Of a DNA stretch of 64,000 bases, positions 48,471 through 57,238 are shown one piece after another. The stretch comes from UBA1847 sp942492205. Lineage in GTDB: Bacteria; Pseudomonadota; Gammaproteobacteria; Steroidobacterales; Woeseiaceae. The stretch lies in the NCBI GenBank assembly GCA_942492205.1, contig CALODT010000005.1, positions 168,166-232,165 on the forward strand, given 5' to 3'. Positions within the stretch are counted from its first letter, which is position 1; each line of letters opens with the position of its first letter. The notes beneath the pieces were generated by a model. That model saw only the letters and a list, made by a program, of their open reading frames with translations, was not told the origin of the DNA and searched no databases. A program made the translations under genes and the position numbers.

Positions 48471-50171
48471 ATGAACGATCTCGATCAGCTGAAGGAGCTC
48501 CTGTTCGGCGCCGAAAAGGAGGCGCTGGATTCGATAGCCGAGCGGATTGATCGGCGTGAAATTCGTACGGCCGACGTTGCCGACGTGTTACCTGAGGCTA
48601 TTTACCAGAGCCATAAGAAAGACTCGGAGTTGGTCGAATCGCTCACCGAGCCGGTTGGCGAGTGCCTGCAGCGCGCGTTCCGGGATGACCCGCAAACCTA
48701 CGGTGACGCCCTGTACCCGGTCATGGGGCCGGCCATCCGCAAGTCGATCATGCACGCGTTGCGAAACTTCGCACAGCAGATCAACACGGCGGTTGAGCAC
48801 AGCGTCAGTCCGCAGGGCCTCAAATGGCGCTGGCAGGCATCGCGTGCCGGGGTGCCGTTCGGTGAGTTCCTGCTGCAAAAAACCCTGCGCTACCGTGTGG
48901 AGCAGGCCTACCTGATCAGTCGCGAGAACGGCTTGCTGATGGGGCACGTGCATCATGAAGCCTCGAAGATCAAGGACAGTGACGCCGTGTCCGCGATGTT
49001 CACCGCAATCCAGGATTTCGTCAAAGAATCGTTTTCGCCAGACCGGACAGGTCGACTTGAATCGGCCGACATGGGCGATTTTACGCTCTGGGCCGTACAC
49101 GGACCGCACGCGCTACTCGTTTGTGTGATCCGCGGCGTTCCTCCAAAACACCTGCGCGCCGATCTTAGTGCGATTCTCGAGCGCATCCATTTTCGCTATG
49201 GCGATGCGATGCGGGAATACAAAGGGGATACGGCGACGGTCCCGGACGTGGAAATCGAGCTCGAGCGCTGTCTGCGTTTCGAGGCGCGTGAGCAACCCAG
49301 GGAGAAACGCAGAGGACCATCGATCTTCATGCTGGTGTTGCTACTCGCGCTGATTGCCGCCGCCGTATTTTTTGGCGCGCGCAGCCTGCGATATCAACAG
49401 CAGCTGAAGGAACTCGACTCGGCTCTTGCAGGTACACCGGGTATCCACGTCACGGAACTGAGTCGCAACGGAGACCGCTTCATTATGCGCGGACTCCGGG
49501 ATCCATTGGCAGTCCCTGTTACCGCAGTTGCGGAGAGCATAGACATATCGGCAGATCGAATCGACGTCAGCACGCAACCGTTTCAGTCGCTGCGGCCGGA
49601 CATCATTGCGGCCCGCGCCGCGCAGATGTTCGGTCAGCCCGACTCCGTTCGTTTCAGCGTCATTGATACGACGCTGTACGTGCAGGGCGATGCCCCCTGG
49701 GCCTGGCAGCGGAAGTTAAGGTCGAGCTTCAGCGGTCTCGCTGGTATTGAGTCATTGGATGTCGACGGTCTTGTTGCCGGCGATCGGCAACAGTTCGCCG
49801 AGCGCGTAGCAGCCAGCGGGCCGCGCACATTCTTTTTCGGGCGTGGCGTGGAGTTGGTGGAAGGTAATGCCGACGCCTTGCGAGCTTACGCGGCGGAACT
49901 CGCTGCCCTGAAGGATGTTGCGACTCGCTTTGACTATAACCTCTTTGTTACCGCGACGGGCTCCGCCGATCGATTTGGCGATGGCGCTGTGAATGTCGAA
50001 CTATCGGAGCGTCGCGCGCTTGTTGCGATCACTGCGCTCGCAGACGCCGGGGTCAAGGCAACAATTCTGCGGCCACCAGAGGGCGCGTTTGCGAGCGAGC
50101 AGCGACAGCAGGACTTGAGCCAGCGCTTCGTCGCCATTGCTGTGACGCTGCAGGCGGCGCCTGACTCGTAA
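48471..50171 (+). CDS. Inner-membrane protein with cytoplasmic LFG domain and periplasmic OmpA-like domain
   Basis: A 566-residue protein. Residues 4-45 hold DQLKELLFGAEKEALDSIAE and the VLPEAI motif, and the helical cytoplasmic part extends to about 280. One membrane helix (IFMLVLLLALIAAAVFFGA, about 284-303) follows, then a periplasmic region and a C-terminal OmpA-like domain (about 453-560) with the peptidoglycan-site pattern TGSADRFGDGAVNVELSERR. It could link the cytoplasmic GTPase to the cell wall. Its stop overlaps the GTPase start (TAATG), so the two are translationally coupled. Confidence 0.82.
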   Translation: MNDLDQLKELLFGAEKEALDSIAERIDRREIRTADVADVLPEAIYQSHKKDSELVESLTEPVGECLQRAFRDDPQTYGDALYPVMGPAIRKSIMHALRNFAQQINTAVEHSVSPQGLKWRWQASRAGVPFGEFLLQKTLRYRVEQAYLISRENGLLMGHVHHEASKIKDSDAVSAMFTAIQDFVKESFSPDRTGRLESADMGDFTLWAVHGPHALLVCVIRGVPPKHLRADLSAILERIHFRYGDAMREYKGDTATVPDVEIELERCLRFEAREQPREKRRGPSIFMLVLLLALIAAAVFFGARSLRYQQQLKELDSALAGTPGIHVTELSRNGDRFIMRGLRDPLAVPVTAVAESIDISADRIDVSTQPFQSLRPDIIAARAAQMFGQPDSVRFSVIDTTLYVQGDAPWAWQRKLRSSFSGLAGIESLDVDGLVAGDRQQFAERVAASGPRTFFFGRGVELVEGNADALRAYAAELAALKDVATRFDYNLFVTATGSADRFGDGAVNVELSERRALVAITALADAGVKATILRPPEGAFASEQRQQDLSQRFVAIAVTLQAAPDS

Positions 50172-50695
50172 TGACGCCGGTGACCAGCAAGGTATGTGTC
50201 GTCGGCGACTTTGCCGTTGGCAAAACAAGCGTCGTAGAGCGCTTCGTGACCAACCACTTTTCGGACAAGTACCTGAGTACGGTCGGTGTCAAGATCGATA
50301 CCAAGGAGATCGAGTTTGCGGAACGCGGCATAGCGCATAAACTGGTTATCTGGGACGTTGCCGGCGCGGACCGTTTCGGAGACGTCGAGTTCTCGTATCT
50401 GCGTGGGGCCAGCGGTTTCATTTACGTGGCAGATGGCACCAGGTCGCTGACACTTAAATCCGTTGAGCAGCTACACACACAGATCACGGAGAAGTACGGC
50501 CCCGCCCCCAGCGTATTGCTCGTTAACAAGAGTGATCTTGTCGCGGATTGGAGCATTTCAGACACGCGCTTCGATGAGCTGGCAGACAACTTCGCCCGAG
50601 CTTACCGCAGCAGCGCGAAAACAGGGGATGAGGTCGACCAGGCCTTCAAGAGGCTTGCAGCGCTCATCATCGATAATGACCTGCAGCGTGCCTGA
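50171..50695 (+). CDS. Ras/Rab-like small GTPase
   Basis: A 174-residue GTPase with all G motifs: P-loop GDFAVGKTS (12-20), switch I Thr37 in YLSTVGVKID, G3 as WDVAGADRF (61-69), G4 NKSD (119-122) and G5 SAK (148-150). The position of Ras Gln61 is Ala66, so intrinsic hydrolysis is probably slow and a partner may be needed. It has no lipid-attachment Cys at the C-terminus. It overlaps the genes on both sides (TAATG upstream, TGATG downstream), which implies near-equal synthesis with the OmpA-like protein and the hybrid kinase. Confidence 0.92.
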   Translation: MTPVTSKVCVVGDFAVGKTSVVERFVTNHFSDKYLSTVGVKIDTKEIEFAERGIAHKLVIWDVAGADRFGDVEFSYLRGASGFIYVADGTRSLTLKSVEQLHTQITEKYGPAPSVLLVNKSDLVADWSISDTRFDELADNFARAYRSSAKTGDEVDQAFKRLAALIIDNDLQRA

Positions 50696-52245
50696 TGGAG
50701 CTGCCGGATAAGGTCGTTGGCTATCTGCAGGATAGGTTCCTGGCTGAAACCAGGCCTTTCTGCCTGCTGATTGACGCCGAGTATCGACTTCTCGATAACT
50801 GGGGAGAGGGTGCCTGGTGTGGCCTGGATAAGCTCGAGCGAGGGGCCGACGTGCGTGAACTGGCGCCATTTCTTGTCGGCATGCCGATTGATTCGACGCA
50901 ATGCTTCGAGTTCCTGGAGATGCAGCGAGGGGTCATCGTAAACCTGCACCTGGTCCCCGATGCTGACCGGTGTTTCATCGTGTTCCTCAACGCCAGTTCC
51001 GACCACGCGGCGATCCAGTCGCGGCAGCAGTCTGTCAATGAACTGAAGCTCCTGCACGCGAGGCAGCGCAGGCTCATAGAACGCCAGCGCGAGCTCATCA
51101 GCGAACTGGTTGAGACCAAGTCGGAGCTCGACCACCACCGCCGCGAGGCAGAGCGCATCAGCGCAAACAAGGGTCGTTTTATCGCGATGATGTCGCACGA
51201 GTTTCGCACGCCGCTTGCATCGATTATCAACTACGCGGAGCTGGCCGGCGAACAAACCAGTGACAGTAACGTTGTTGAAAAAAGCATCGAGACAATTTCG
51301 CGGTCCGCTCGCCACCTGACGTCGCTGGTCGAAGCGGTACTCGACGATGCCAGTCTGGATGCCGGCCAGGTTGAGCTGCTCGAACAAGACTTCGATATGC
51401 TCGGTTTACTCAACGACATGGCCGCGATGATGGCGCCCATGGCCGCTGAGAAAGGACTGTCGTTTGCAACTTTCGTCGATCCGGACATGCCACGAAAGCT
51501 TCGTGCGGATGAGGTGCGGCTGCGACAGATACTCATCAACCTGCTCGGCAACGCGGTCAAGTTCACCAACGAGGGCGGTGTGAAGCTGACCGCGAACTTC
51601 AATGACGGCAGGCTGCTGGTCACGATTAGCGATTCGGGTCCCGGCATCAGCGTTGCGGACCAGGAGCGCGTCTTCCAGGCGTTCGAACGCGGGAGCGAGC
51701 AAGGCACCACTGGTGCCGGGCTGGGCCTGACGATTACGCTACGTCTGGTCGAGCTGATGGGCGGTGAGGTATCGCTGGACTCGATGCCTGGCGAAGGCTG
51801 CACGGTCAGTATCCACCTGCCGGTTGTGACGAGCGACACCGCCGAGTCATCTAATATGAAAGTTCTGCCGACGCCGACTGAGGATACGATCGCCTCGAAG
51901 GCACGGAGTATTCTCATCTGCGATGACGATGAGGACATGATTGCACTCGTAGAGCACTACCTGCATCGCTCGGGGTATGGCCTGATTACCAGTTCCAATA
52001 GCTCTGAAGCGATCGACAAGGCGCTCAAATACGACCCGGACCTGGTGCTCATGGATTGTAACGTCCCCGGCGTTGGCGGCGTGGTCGCAGCCAAGGTGCT
52101 GCGCGAGCGGGGCTATGCGAAACCGATCGTTGCGCTGACCGCGTCGAAGTTGAGCGAAGATCAGAAGCTCGTGTTTACGCACTTCTTCAGGAAACCTGCG
52201 CCCATGCAGGAATTGCTCACCGAGATCAAGCGGCTGACGCACTGA
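50695..52245 (+). CDS. Hybrid histidine kinase (sensor-HisKA-HATPase-receiver)
   Basis: A 516-residue cytoplasmic protein without membrane segments. Order: PAS-like N-terminus (about 15-100; FCLLIDAEYRLLDNWGEG), coiled-coil linker (105-155), HisKA with H168 in MSHEFRTPL, HATPase_c (N box LINLLGNAVKFTNEGG, G boxes ISDSGPGIS and TTGAGLGLTI), and a receiver domain from about 403 (CDDDED, D454 in LMDCNVPG). Internal His and Asp need an Hpt to finish a relay, and one is encoded at 46658. With no sensor TM, its input is probably cytoplasmic, possibly the coupled GTPase. Confidence 0.92.
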   Translation: MELPDKVVGYLQDRFLAETRPFCLLIDAEYRLLDNWGEGAWCGLDKLERGADVRELAPFLVGMPIDSTQCFEFLEMQRGVIVNLHLVPDADRCFIVFLNASSDHAAIQSRQQSVNELKLLHARQRRLIERQRELISELVETKSELDHHRREAERISANKGRFIAMMSHEFRTPLASIINYAELAGEQTSDSNVVEKSIETISRSARHLTSLVEAVLDDASLDAGQVELLEQDFDMLGLLNDMAAMMAPMAAEKGLSFATFVDPDMPRKLRADEVRLRQILINLLGNAVKFTNEGGVKLTANFNDGRLLVTISDSGPGISVADQERVFQAFERGSEQGTTGAGLGLTITLRLVELMGGEVSLDSMPGEGCTVSIHLPVVTSDTAESSNMKVLPTPTEDTIASKARSILICDDDEDMIALVEHYLHRSGYGLITSSNSSEAIDKALKYDPDLVLMDCNVPGVGGVVAAKVLRERGYAKPIVALTASKLSEDQKLVFTHFFRKPAPMQELLTEIKRLTH

Positions 52246-52367
52246 GTTATTCTCGAATTGTGAACGATTGTTGCAAAGCGTCTTATCAGGACGTTTCGGC
52301 GATAAGCTCCCCAACTGGCACTCAACTCGTCTTGACAACAAGACACCAGGTTCAACAGGGGAAAAAA

Positions 52368-52787
52368 ATGCTTGACGAATTCAAGAAATTTGCAATGCGC
52401 GGCAACGTTGTCGATATGGCAGTCGGTATCATCATTGGCGGCGCTTTCGGAAAGATCATCAGTTCATTTGTGGCCGACGTCATCATGCCGCCTATTGGTA
52501 TGCTAATGGGCAATGTCGATTTTAGTCAGCTGTTCATCAATCTAAGTGATACCACATACGAATCGCTCGCACTTGCCCAGGAAGCCGGTGCGCCAACGAT
52601 CAACTACGGTGTATTCATCAACACCGTTCTTGACTTCCTTATTGTCGCGTTCGCAATTTTCATGGTTATACGTGGAATGAACAAGTTGAAGAAAAAGGAA
52701 GAGGAAAAGCCGGCTGAGCCAGCAAAGCCCTCGGAAGAGGTGCAGTTGCTGACCGATATCCGCGACGCGCTGAACAATCGCGGCTAA
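52368..52787 (+). CDS. mscL: Large-conductance mechanosensitive channel MscL
   Basis: A 139-residue channel that opens under extreme membrane tension. The N-terminus MLDEFKKFAMRGNVVDMAVG and the pore helix IIIGGAFGKIISSFVADVIM are typical, as is the second membrane segment VLDFLIVAFAIFMVIRGMNK and the charged C-terminal helix. It starts at ATG 52368 with AGGGGA just upstream; the longer open frame to 52260 is not coding-like. It is separate from the kinase gene by 122 bases and is ended by two strong hairpins. Confidence 0.96.
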   Translation: MLDEFKKFAMRGNVVDMAVGIIIGGAFGKIISSFVADVIMPPIGMLMGNVDFSQLFINLSDTTYESLALAQEAGAPTINYGVFINTVLDFLIVAFAIFMVIRGMNKLKKKEEEKPAEPAKPSEEVQLLTDIRDALNNRG

Positions 52788-52812
52788 ACAGCAGGGTTAG
52801 CACGGAGAGCTG

Positions 52813-52840
52813 GGGGCGCTTCCTTGGAAGCGCCCCTTTT
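52813..52840 (+). terminator. Intrinsic terminator of mscL
   Basis: A GC-rich stem (GGGGCGCTTCC / GGAAGCGCCCC, 52813-52836) with a tiny loop is followed by TTTTCTTTG. It lies 25 bases past the mscL stop. Confidence 0.9.
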
Positions 52841-52850
52841 CTTTGTCTTT

Positions 52851-52880
52851 AAGGTCGCCTTCTTCGAGGCGACCTTGTTT
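52851..52880 (+). terminator. Second hairpin after mscL
   Basis: AAGGTCGCCT (52851-52860) and AGGCGACCTT (52867-52876) form a perfect 10-bp stem around TCTTCG, followed by GTTT. A weaker hairpin of the same style, also with CTTCG, follows at about 52886-52911. Such back-up hairpins insulate mscL from the TonB receptor gene. Confidence 0.6.
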
Positions 52881-52986
52881 AACTTAAGAGCGCTGTCTTC
52901 GAGACGCGCCTTTGTTATGCAGGGGCGTTTTCCTCACGAAGCCCTGGGTGTTCAGTGTTGCGCGCGGATGCTGTACCCTTCCGCGC

Positions 52987-55020
52987 ATGCTTAGACTGAT
53001 TCTACTAATGGCGACCACGGCCGCCCCGCTCACCAGTGCGGCCGAAATAAGCGAGATCGACGAAGTCGTCGTAACGGCGACGCGCCGCGCTGTTAGCAGC
53101 GAGGACGTCTCCTCGGGCCTGACGGTGCTCGGCCGTGAAGCAGTCGAGACACAAAAACTCGTAACGGATGCGTTGGCGTCGAGCGTTGGCGTGTTCCTGC
53201 AGCAGACCACGCCGGGACAGGGTGCACCGATTATTCGCGGCCTCAAGGGATCGTCGATATTGCATCTTGTTGACGGCATGCGCCTGAACAATGCGATCTT
53301 TCGCAGCGCGCCCACGCAGTATTTCGCCTTGGTGCCGGTATCTGCGGTCGAGCGTGTCGAAGTGCTGCGCGGAACACCGACATCGCTGTACGGCAACGAT
53401 GCTGTCGGAGGCGTCGTGCAGCTCGTAACGCGTGTACCGTCGTTTGATTCTGCAGAGACTGAGGCGCGCGGAGACGCTTTTGTCTCCTTCGACACAGCGG
53501 AACTTGCGAAAACCGCGCGAGCGACGATCGATGTTGGCAACAGCGCTCTGGCTTCCTCGTTCAGCGCCGAGTACCTGAAGACCGGCGATCGACGCACCGG
53601 CAGCGGCGATCGTATCGGACCCAGCGGCTATGAATCCAAAGCGGCGCGAGTGGTGGTTTCTGGTACACCGGATGAGCATCGCTCCTGGCTGTTCGATGCC
53701 CACTACCTGGAGCAGCCGGAGACGCCGCGTGTCGATGAGCTGGTGCCCGGCTTCGGGCAGAGCGAGCCTTCTTCGTCCGAGTTCTTTTTTGCGCCCAACC
53801 GGCGCGTCTTCGTGCACGGCAGGTACACGGTCACAGACGGACTTGCAGGTCTGGACTGGAACACCGATCTTGCCTGGCAGCGCATCGACGATGACAGGCG
53901 TTCGCGAGACTTCGAGGCAACGGACCAGCGCAGGGAGTTCAACAGCAGCGACCTTTATGGACTGACGATCAGCGGCTCGAAGCTGACCGACACCGGTTCC
54001 TGGATCGTCGGCGCCGAGTTCTACGACGACGAGGTTGGCAGCCGGCGTGTCGAAGATGACCTGTTGACCGGTACGAGCCAGCCCTTGACCTCGAGGTTTC
54101 CGGACGGTTCGCGGGTCCGGCAGGCGGCGCTGTACGGCAACCTGCAGCGACAGGTCAGCGACCGCCACAACCTCAGCACCGGCATCCGCGTCAGTAACGA
54201 TGACGTCACGCTGCCGTCCACGGCCGTGTCCAGCGCGGCTGATGTCGACAGCACCGATGTCAGCGGCGACATCGGCTGGATCTTCGATGCCGGCGATCGC
54301 GTGCAGTTGTTGGCCAACGTCGGGCTCGGGTTTCGGGCCCCCAATGTTTTTGATCTCGGCACGCTGGGCAATCGGCCAGGCAATCGCTTTAACATCCCGA
54401 ACACGACGCTTGACTCCGAACGCGTGATGCAGGCGGATGTCGGCGTGCGTTTTCGCTCGGACCGGGTGCGCGCCGACCTGATGGTCTACACATTGCGTTA
54501 TGACGACCGCATCACGTCGGTCGGCACCGGCGACGTGACGCCCGACGGACGCGACGTCGTGCAGGCCGTCAATGCGGCGGAGACGTCGATCCGCGGCGTA
54601 GAGGCGGGCGCGGACCTGCAAATCAGCGATGCGCTGAGCGCGCGCGCCGTTCTTAACTACACATGGGGCGAACAGCAAGCGACAGGGTCCGGCACCGAGC
54701 CGGCCGATCGAATCCCGCCGTTTAACGGCAACCTGACGCTGTCCTGGGACAGCGGGGGCGCCTACCGAGTGGCTGCCTGGACAAGATTTGCAAGCGGCCA
54801 GGATCGCCTCAGCGCCCGCGATGTCGGGGACACGCGCATCGATCCACGAGGAACGCCCGGCTGGATGGTCTTCGGCGCGCGCATGCAGAGGGACATTGAT
54901 GACCGGTGGTTGCTTTCGCTGACGTTCGACAACGTGCTCGACAAGCGCTACCGCGTACACGGCTCGGGCCTCGATGCGCCAGGACAGAACATCATGTTCG
55001 GGGCGCGCTATCGCTGGTAA
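52987..55020 (+). CDS. TonB-dependent receptor
   Basis: A 677-residue outer-membrane receptor. Signal peptide MLRLILLMATTAAPLTSAA, TonB box DEVVVTATRR, plug domain with PIIRGLKGSSILHLVDGMRL and SAVERVEVLRGTPTSLYGND, and a 22-strand barrel ending IMFGARYRW. The plug sequence is closest in style to haem, haemoglobin or siderophore receptors, but the ligand is unproven. It has no STN domain, so it probably does not signal. I start at ATG 52987, as the frame upstream to 52912 is not signal-like. Confidence 0.92.
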   Translation: MLRLILLMATTAAPLTSAAEISEIDEVVVTATRRAVSSEDVSSGLTVLGREAVETQKLVTDALASSVGVFLQQTTPGQGAPIIRGLKGSSILHLVDGMRLNNAIFRSAPTQYFALVPVSAVERVEVLRGTPTSLYGNDAVGGVVQLVTRVPSFDSAETEARGDAFVSFDTAELAKTARATIDVGNSALASSFSAEYLKTGDRRTGSGDRIGPSGYESKAARVVVSGTPDEHRSWLFDAHYLEQPETPRVDELVPGFGQSEPSSSEFFFAPNRRVFVHGRYTVTDGLAGLDWNTDLAWQRIDDDRRSRDFEATDQRREFNSSDLYGLTISGSKLTDTGSWIVGAEFYDDEVGSRRVEDDLLTGTSQPLTSRFPDGSRVRQAALYGNLQRQVSDRHNLSTGIRVSNDDVTLPSTAVSSAADVDSTDVSGDIGWIFDAGDRVQLLANVGLGFRAPNVFDLGTLGNRPGNRFNIPNTTLDSERVMQADVGVRFRSDRVRADLMVYTLRYDDRITSVGTGDVTPDGRDVVQAVNAAETSIRGVEAGADLQISDALSARAVLNYTWGEQQATGSGTEPADRIPPFNGNLTLSWDSGGAYRVAAWTRFASGQDRLSARDVGDTRIDPRGTPGWMVFGARMQRDIDDRWLLSLTFDNVLDKRYRVHGSGLDAPGQNIMFGARYRW

Positions 55021-55086
55021 GCATTGGTCGCCCCAGCGCCGCCGCGTGCTAGACTGGCGTCGAAAAAAGCAGCGGGCAAGCACCGA

Positions 55087-57231
55087 GTGATCACGAGGTT
55101 CATCAGGGAGTTACGGCGTCGCGAAGTCTTTCGCACCGCAGGCCTGTACGTCGGCGTTGGCTGGCTGTTGGTCGAGGTTGCGAGCGTCGTGCTGCCGGCG
55201 TTCGAGGCGCCGGACTGGATTCTGCGTGCGCTGATTATCCTGCTGGTTGTCGGCTTCCCGGTAACGCTGGTGCTGGCGTGGATTTACGATGTCACGGACC
55301 ATGGCATCGTTGTTCAGGGTGATCACACTGACACGGTTGTGCCACCGCTTGGCACTCGCAAGATGGACTTCGTTGTAATCGGCGTGTTGACCGTCGCGCT
55401 CATCGTGTCGGTCTATTTCCACATTACCAGCGGTCCGGAAGTCGTCGAAGAACAGGAACCGATTTCAGTCCTGATCGCAGACTTTGATAACACGACTGGA
55501 GACGGGGTGTTCGACGGCTCGCTCGAGCAGGCAGTGCAGATTGGTCTTGAAGGCGCGTCATTCATCACTTCGTATCCGCGACTGACGGCAGGCCGCATAG
55601 CCAAGACGCTGCAGCCGGACTCCACTCGATTGAACGCTGAACTCGCACAGCTGGTCTCGGTGCGCGAAGGCATCGACGTTGTGTTAAGCGGCGAGATCGT
55701 CACCGATGGCAACGGTTACAAGCTCGTTATTCGCGGTACCGACGGCGCAATGGGTGAGGAGTTGCTGGACGCGAGTGCAAAGGCCGGCAGCAAGCTGGAA
55801 GTGCTATCCGCGGTAAACGACCTGACCGGCGAAGTGCGCGAGGCGCTTGGTGACACCGATGTCGATGGTCTGCTCATGGAGACGTTCACAGCCACATCGA
55901 TCGAGGCAATGCGTGATTACACTAACGCCCAGCGACTCGCGCAGGCAGGAAAGCGCGAAGAGGCAATAGAGCTGTACGCCAGTGCGGTTGAACGCGACCC
56001 CAATTTCGGTCGCGCGCTGTCCGGATGGGCCCTGACCCTCTTCAACATGGGCCGCGGCGACGAGGCGAGCGCGCTGTGGGAGCAAGCGCTGTCGAAGCTG
56101 GAAACGATGACGCCGCGCGAGCGTTACCGAACGCTGGGTCTCTATTACATGACGGTTACCGGCAACTACGAGAAGGCCATCGAGAATTACCGGGCCCTGG
56201 TTGACGCCTACCCGGCAGACAATGCGGCGCAGAGCAACCTCGCCGTATCGTACTTTGCCACGCTCGATTTCGATCGTGCGCGCGAACACGGACGCCAGGC
56301 GCTGGAGGTCTATCCGAACAGCGTCATCATGCAGTCGAACTACGCACTTTATGCCATGTACGCGGGCGATTTCGAGACGGCCACAGCAGAGGCGGAAAAA
56401 ACGCTGGCTCTTGACGAAGATCGCTACGTAGCGCGGATGCCGGTTGCGATGGCCAGAGCCGCGGTTGAGGACTTTGACGGCGCGCGTGCAGCCTATGAAG
56501 AAATGTTCGCAGCGGGCGAGCGCGGCCAGTCGCTGGGCAATCTCGGCTACGCGGATCTGGAGATGCTGCGCGGCGACTACGCGGCGGCTATCGAGACGCT
56601 GACGGCCGGCATTGCGCACGACGACGGGATCAGCAATGCGCGTTCCGCCTCGACCAAACGGGCAATGCTTGCCGCCGCGCTGGCTGCCACAGGCGACGCG
56701 GAAAATGCGAAGCGTGCGCTGCAGCCGATCCTCGCGGATACAGGCGTCGGGCGTGCAGTACCTGCAGCATTGGTCAGTTTGCAGATTGGCGATGTTGAAA
56801 CGGCATCGACAATATCCGAGGCACTGGGAAGCAAGCTGCAGCCGCAGAGTCGTGCTTATGGATTGATGATCGAAGGCCTGCTGGCGCTCAACGATGGCGA
56901 GCCCGTGGCTGCGATTGACAAATTGCGTGCTGCCATCGACATGTCCGACCTCTGGCTGATTCGTTTTCAGCTGGGCAAGGCTTATCTCGAAGCCGGTTTT
57001 TCAGCGGAGTCGATGGACGAGTTCCAGAACTGCTACGACCGCATCGGCGAGGCAACCGGTCTGTTTCTCGATGATCGCCCCACCTGGCGCTACACGGCAA
57101 CTTTGCCGTACTGGTATGCGCGCGCCGAGGAAGGGCTCGGCATGGGGCATGCCGCCAAGGACAAGTACCGCACGTTCCTGCGCATCCGACCGAACGGGCC
57201 CCTGGCAGACGATGCCAGGAGCCGGTTATAG
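55087..57231 (+). CDS. Membrane-anchored tetratricopeptide repeat protein
   Basis: About 714 residues from GTG 55087 (a TTG at 55024 adds 21 residues). The N-terminus follows a common pattern: FIRELRRREVFRTAGLYVGV, two or three membrane segments (GWLLVEVASVVLPAF, ALIILLVVGFPVTLVLAWIY, DFVVIGVLTVALIVSVYFHI), then a TolB-like alpha/beta domain (about 125-270) and TPR units (about 270-700; RDPNFGRALSGWALTLFNMG, PADNAAQSNLAVSYFATLDF). Relatives carry an N-terminal DNA-binding or cyclase domain; none is visible here. It lies 66 bases after the TonB receptor gene on the same strand. Confidence 0.85.
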   Translation: MITRFIRELRRREVFRTAGLYVGVGWLLVEVASVVLPAFEAPDWILRALIILLVVGFPVTLVLAWIYDVTDHGIVVQGDHTDTVVPPLGTRKMDFVVIGVLTVALIVSVYFHITSGPEVVEEQEPISVLIADFDNTTGDGVFDGSLEQAVQIGLEGASFITSYPRLTAGRIAKTLQPDSTRLNAELAQLVSVREGIDVVLSGEIVTDGNGYKLVIRGTDGAMGEELLDASAKAGSKLEVLSAVNDLTGEVREALGDTDVDGLLMETFTATSIEAMRDYTNAQRLAQAGKREEAIELYASAVERDPNFGRALSGWALTLFNMGRGDEASALWEQALSKLETMTPRERYRTLGLYYMTVTGNYEKAIENYRALVDAYPADNAAQSNLAVSYFATLDFDRAREHGRQALEVYPNSVIMQSNYALYAMYAGDFETATAEAEKTLALDEDRYVARMPVAMARAAVEDFDGARAAYEEMFAAGERGQSLGNLGYADLEMLRGDYAAAIETLTAGIAHDDGISNARSASTKRAMLAAALAATGDAENAKRALQPILADTGVGRAVPAALVSLQIGDVETASTISEALGSKLQPQSRAYGLMIEGLLALNDGEPVAAIDKLRAAIDMSDLWLIRFQLGKAYLEAGFSAESMDEFQNCYDRIGEATGLFLDDRPTWRYTATLPYWYARAEEGLGMGHAAKDKYRTFLRIRPNGPLADDARSRL

Positions 57232-57238
57232 AGAGTAC

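Noticed and set aside
53005..55083. A 692-codon open frame on the minus strand opposite the TonB receptor
   Set aside because: The plus-strand frame has signal peptide, TonB box, plug and barrel motifs. The antisense product is Arg/Asp/Val-rich with no family motifs; long antisense frames are common at this GC content.
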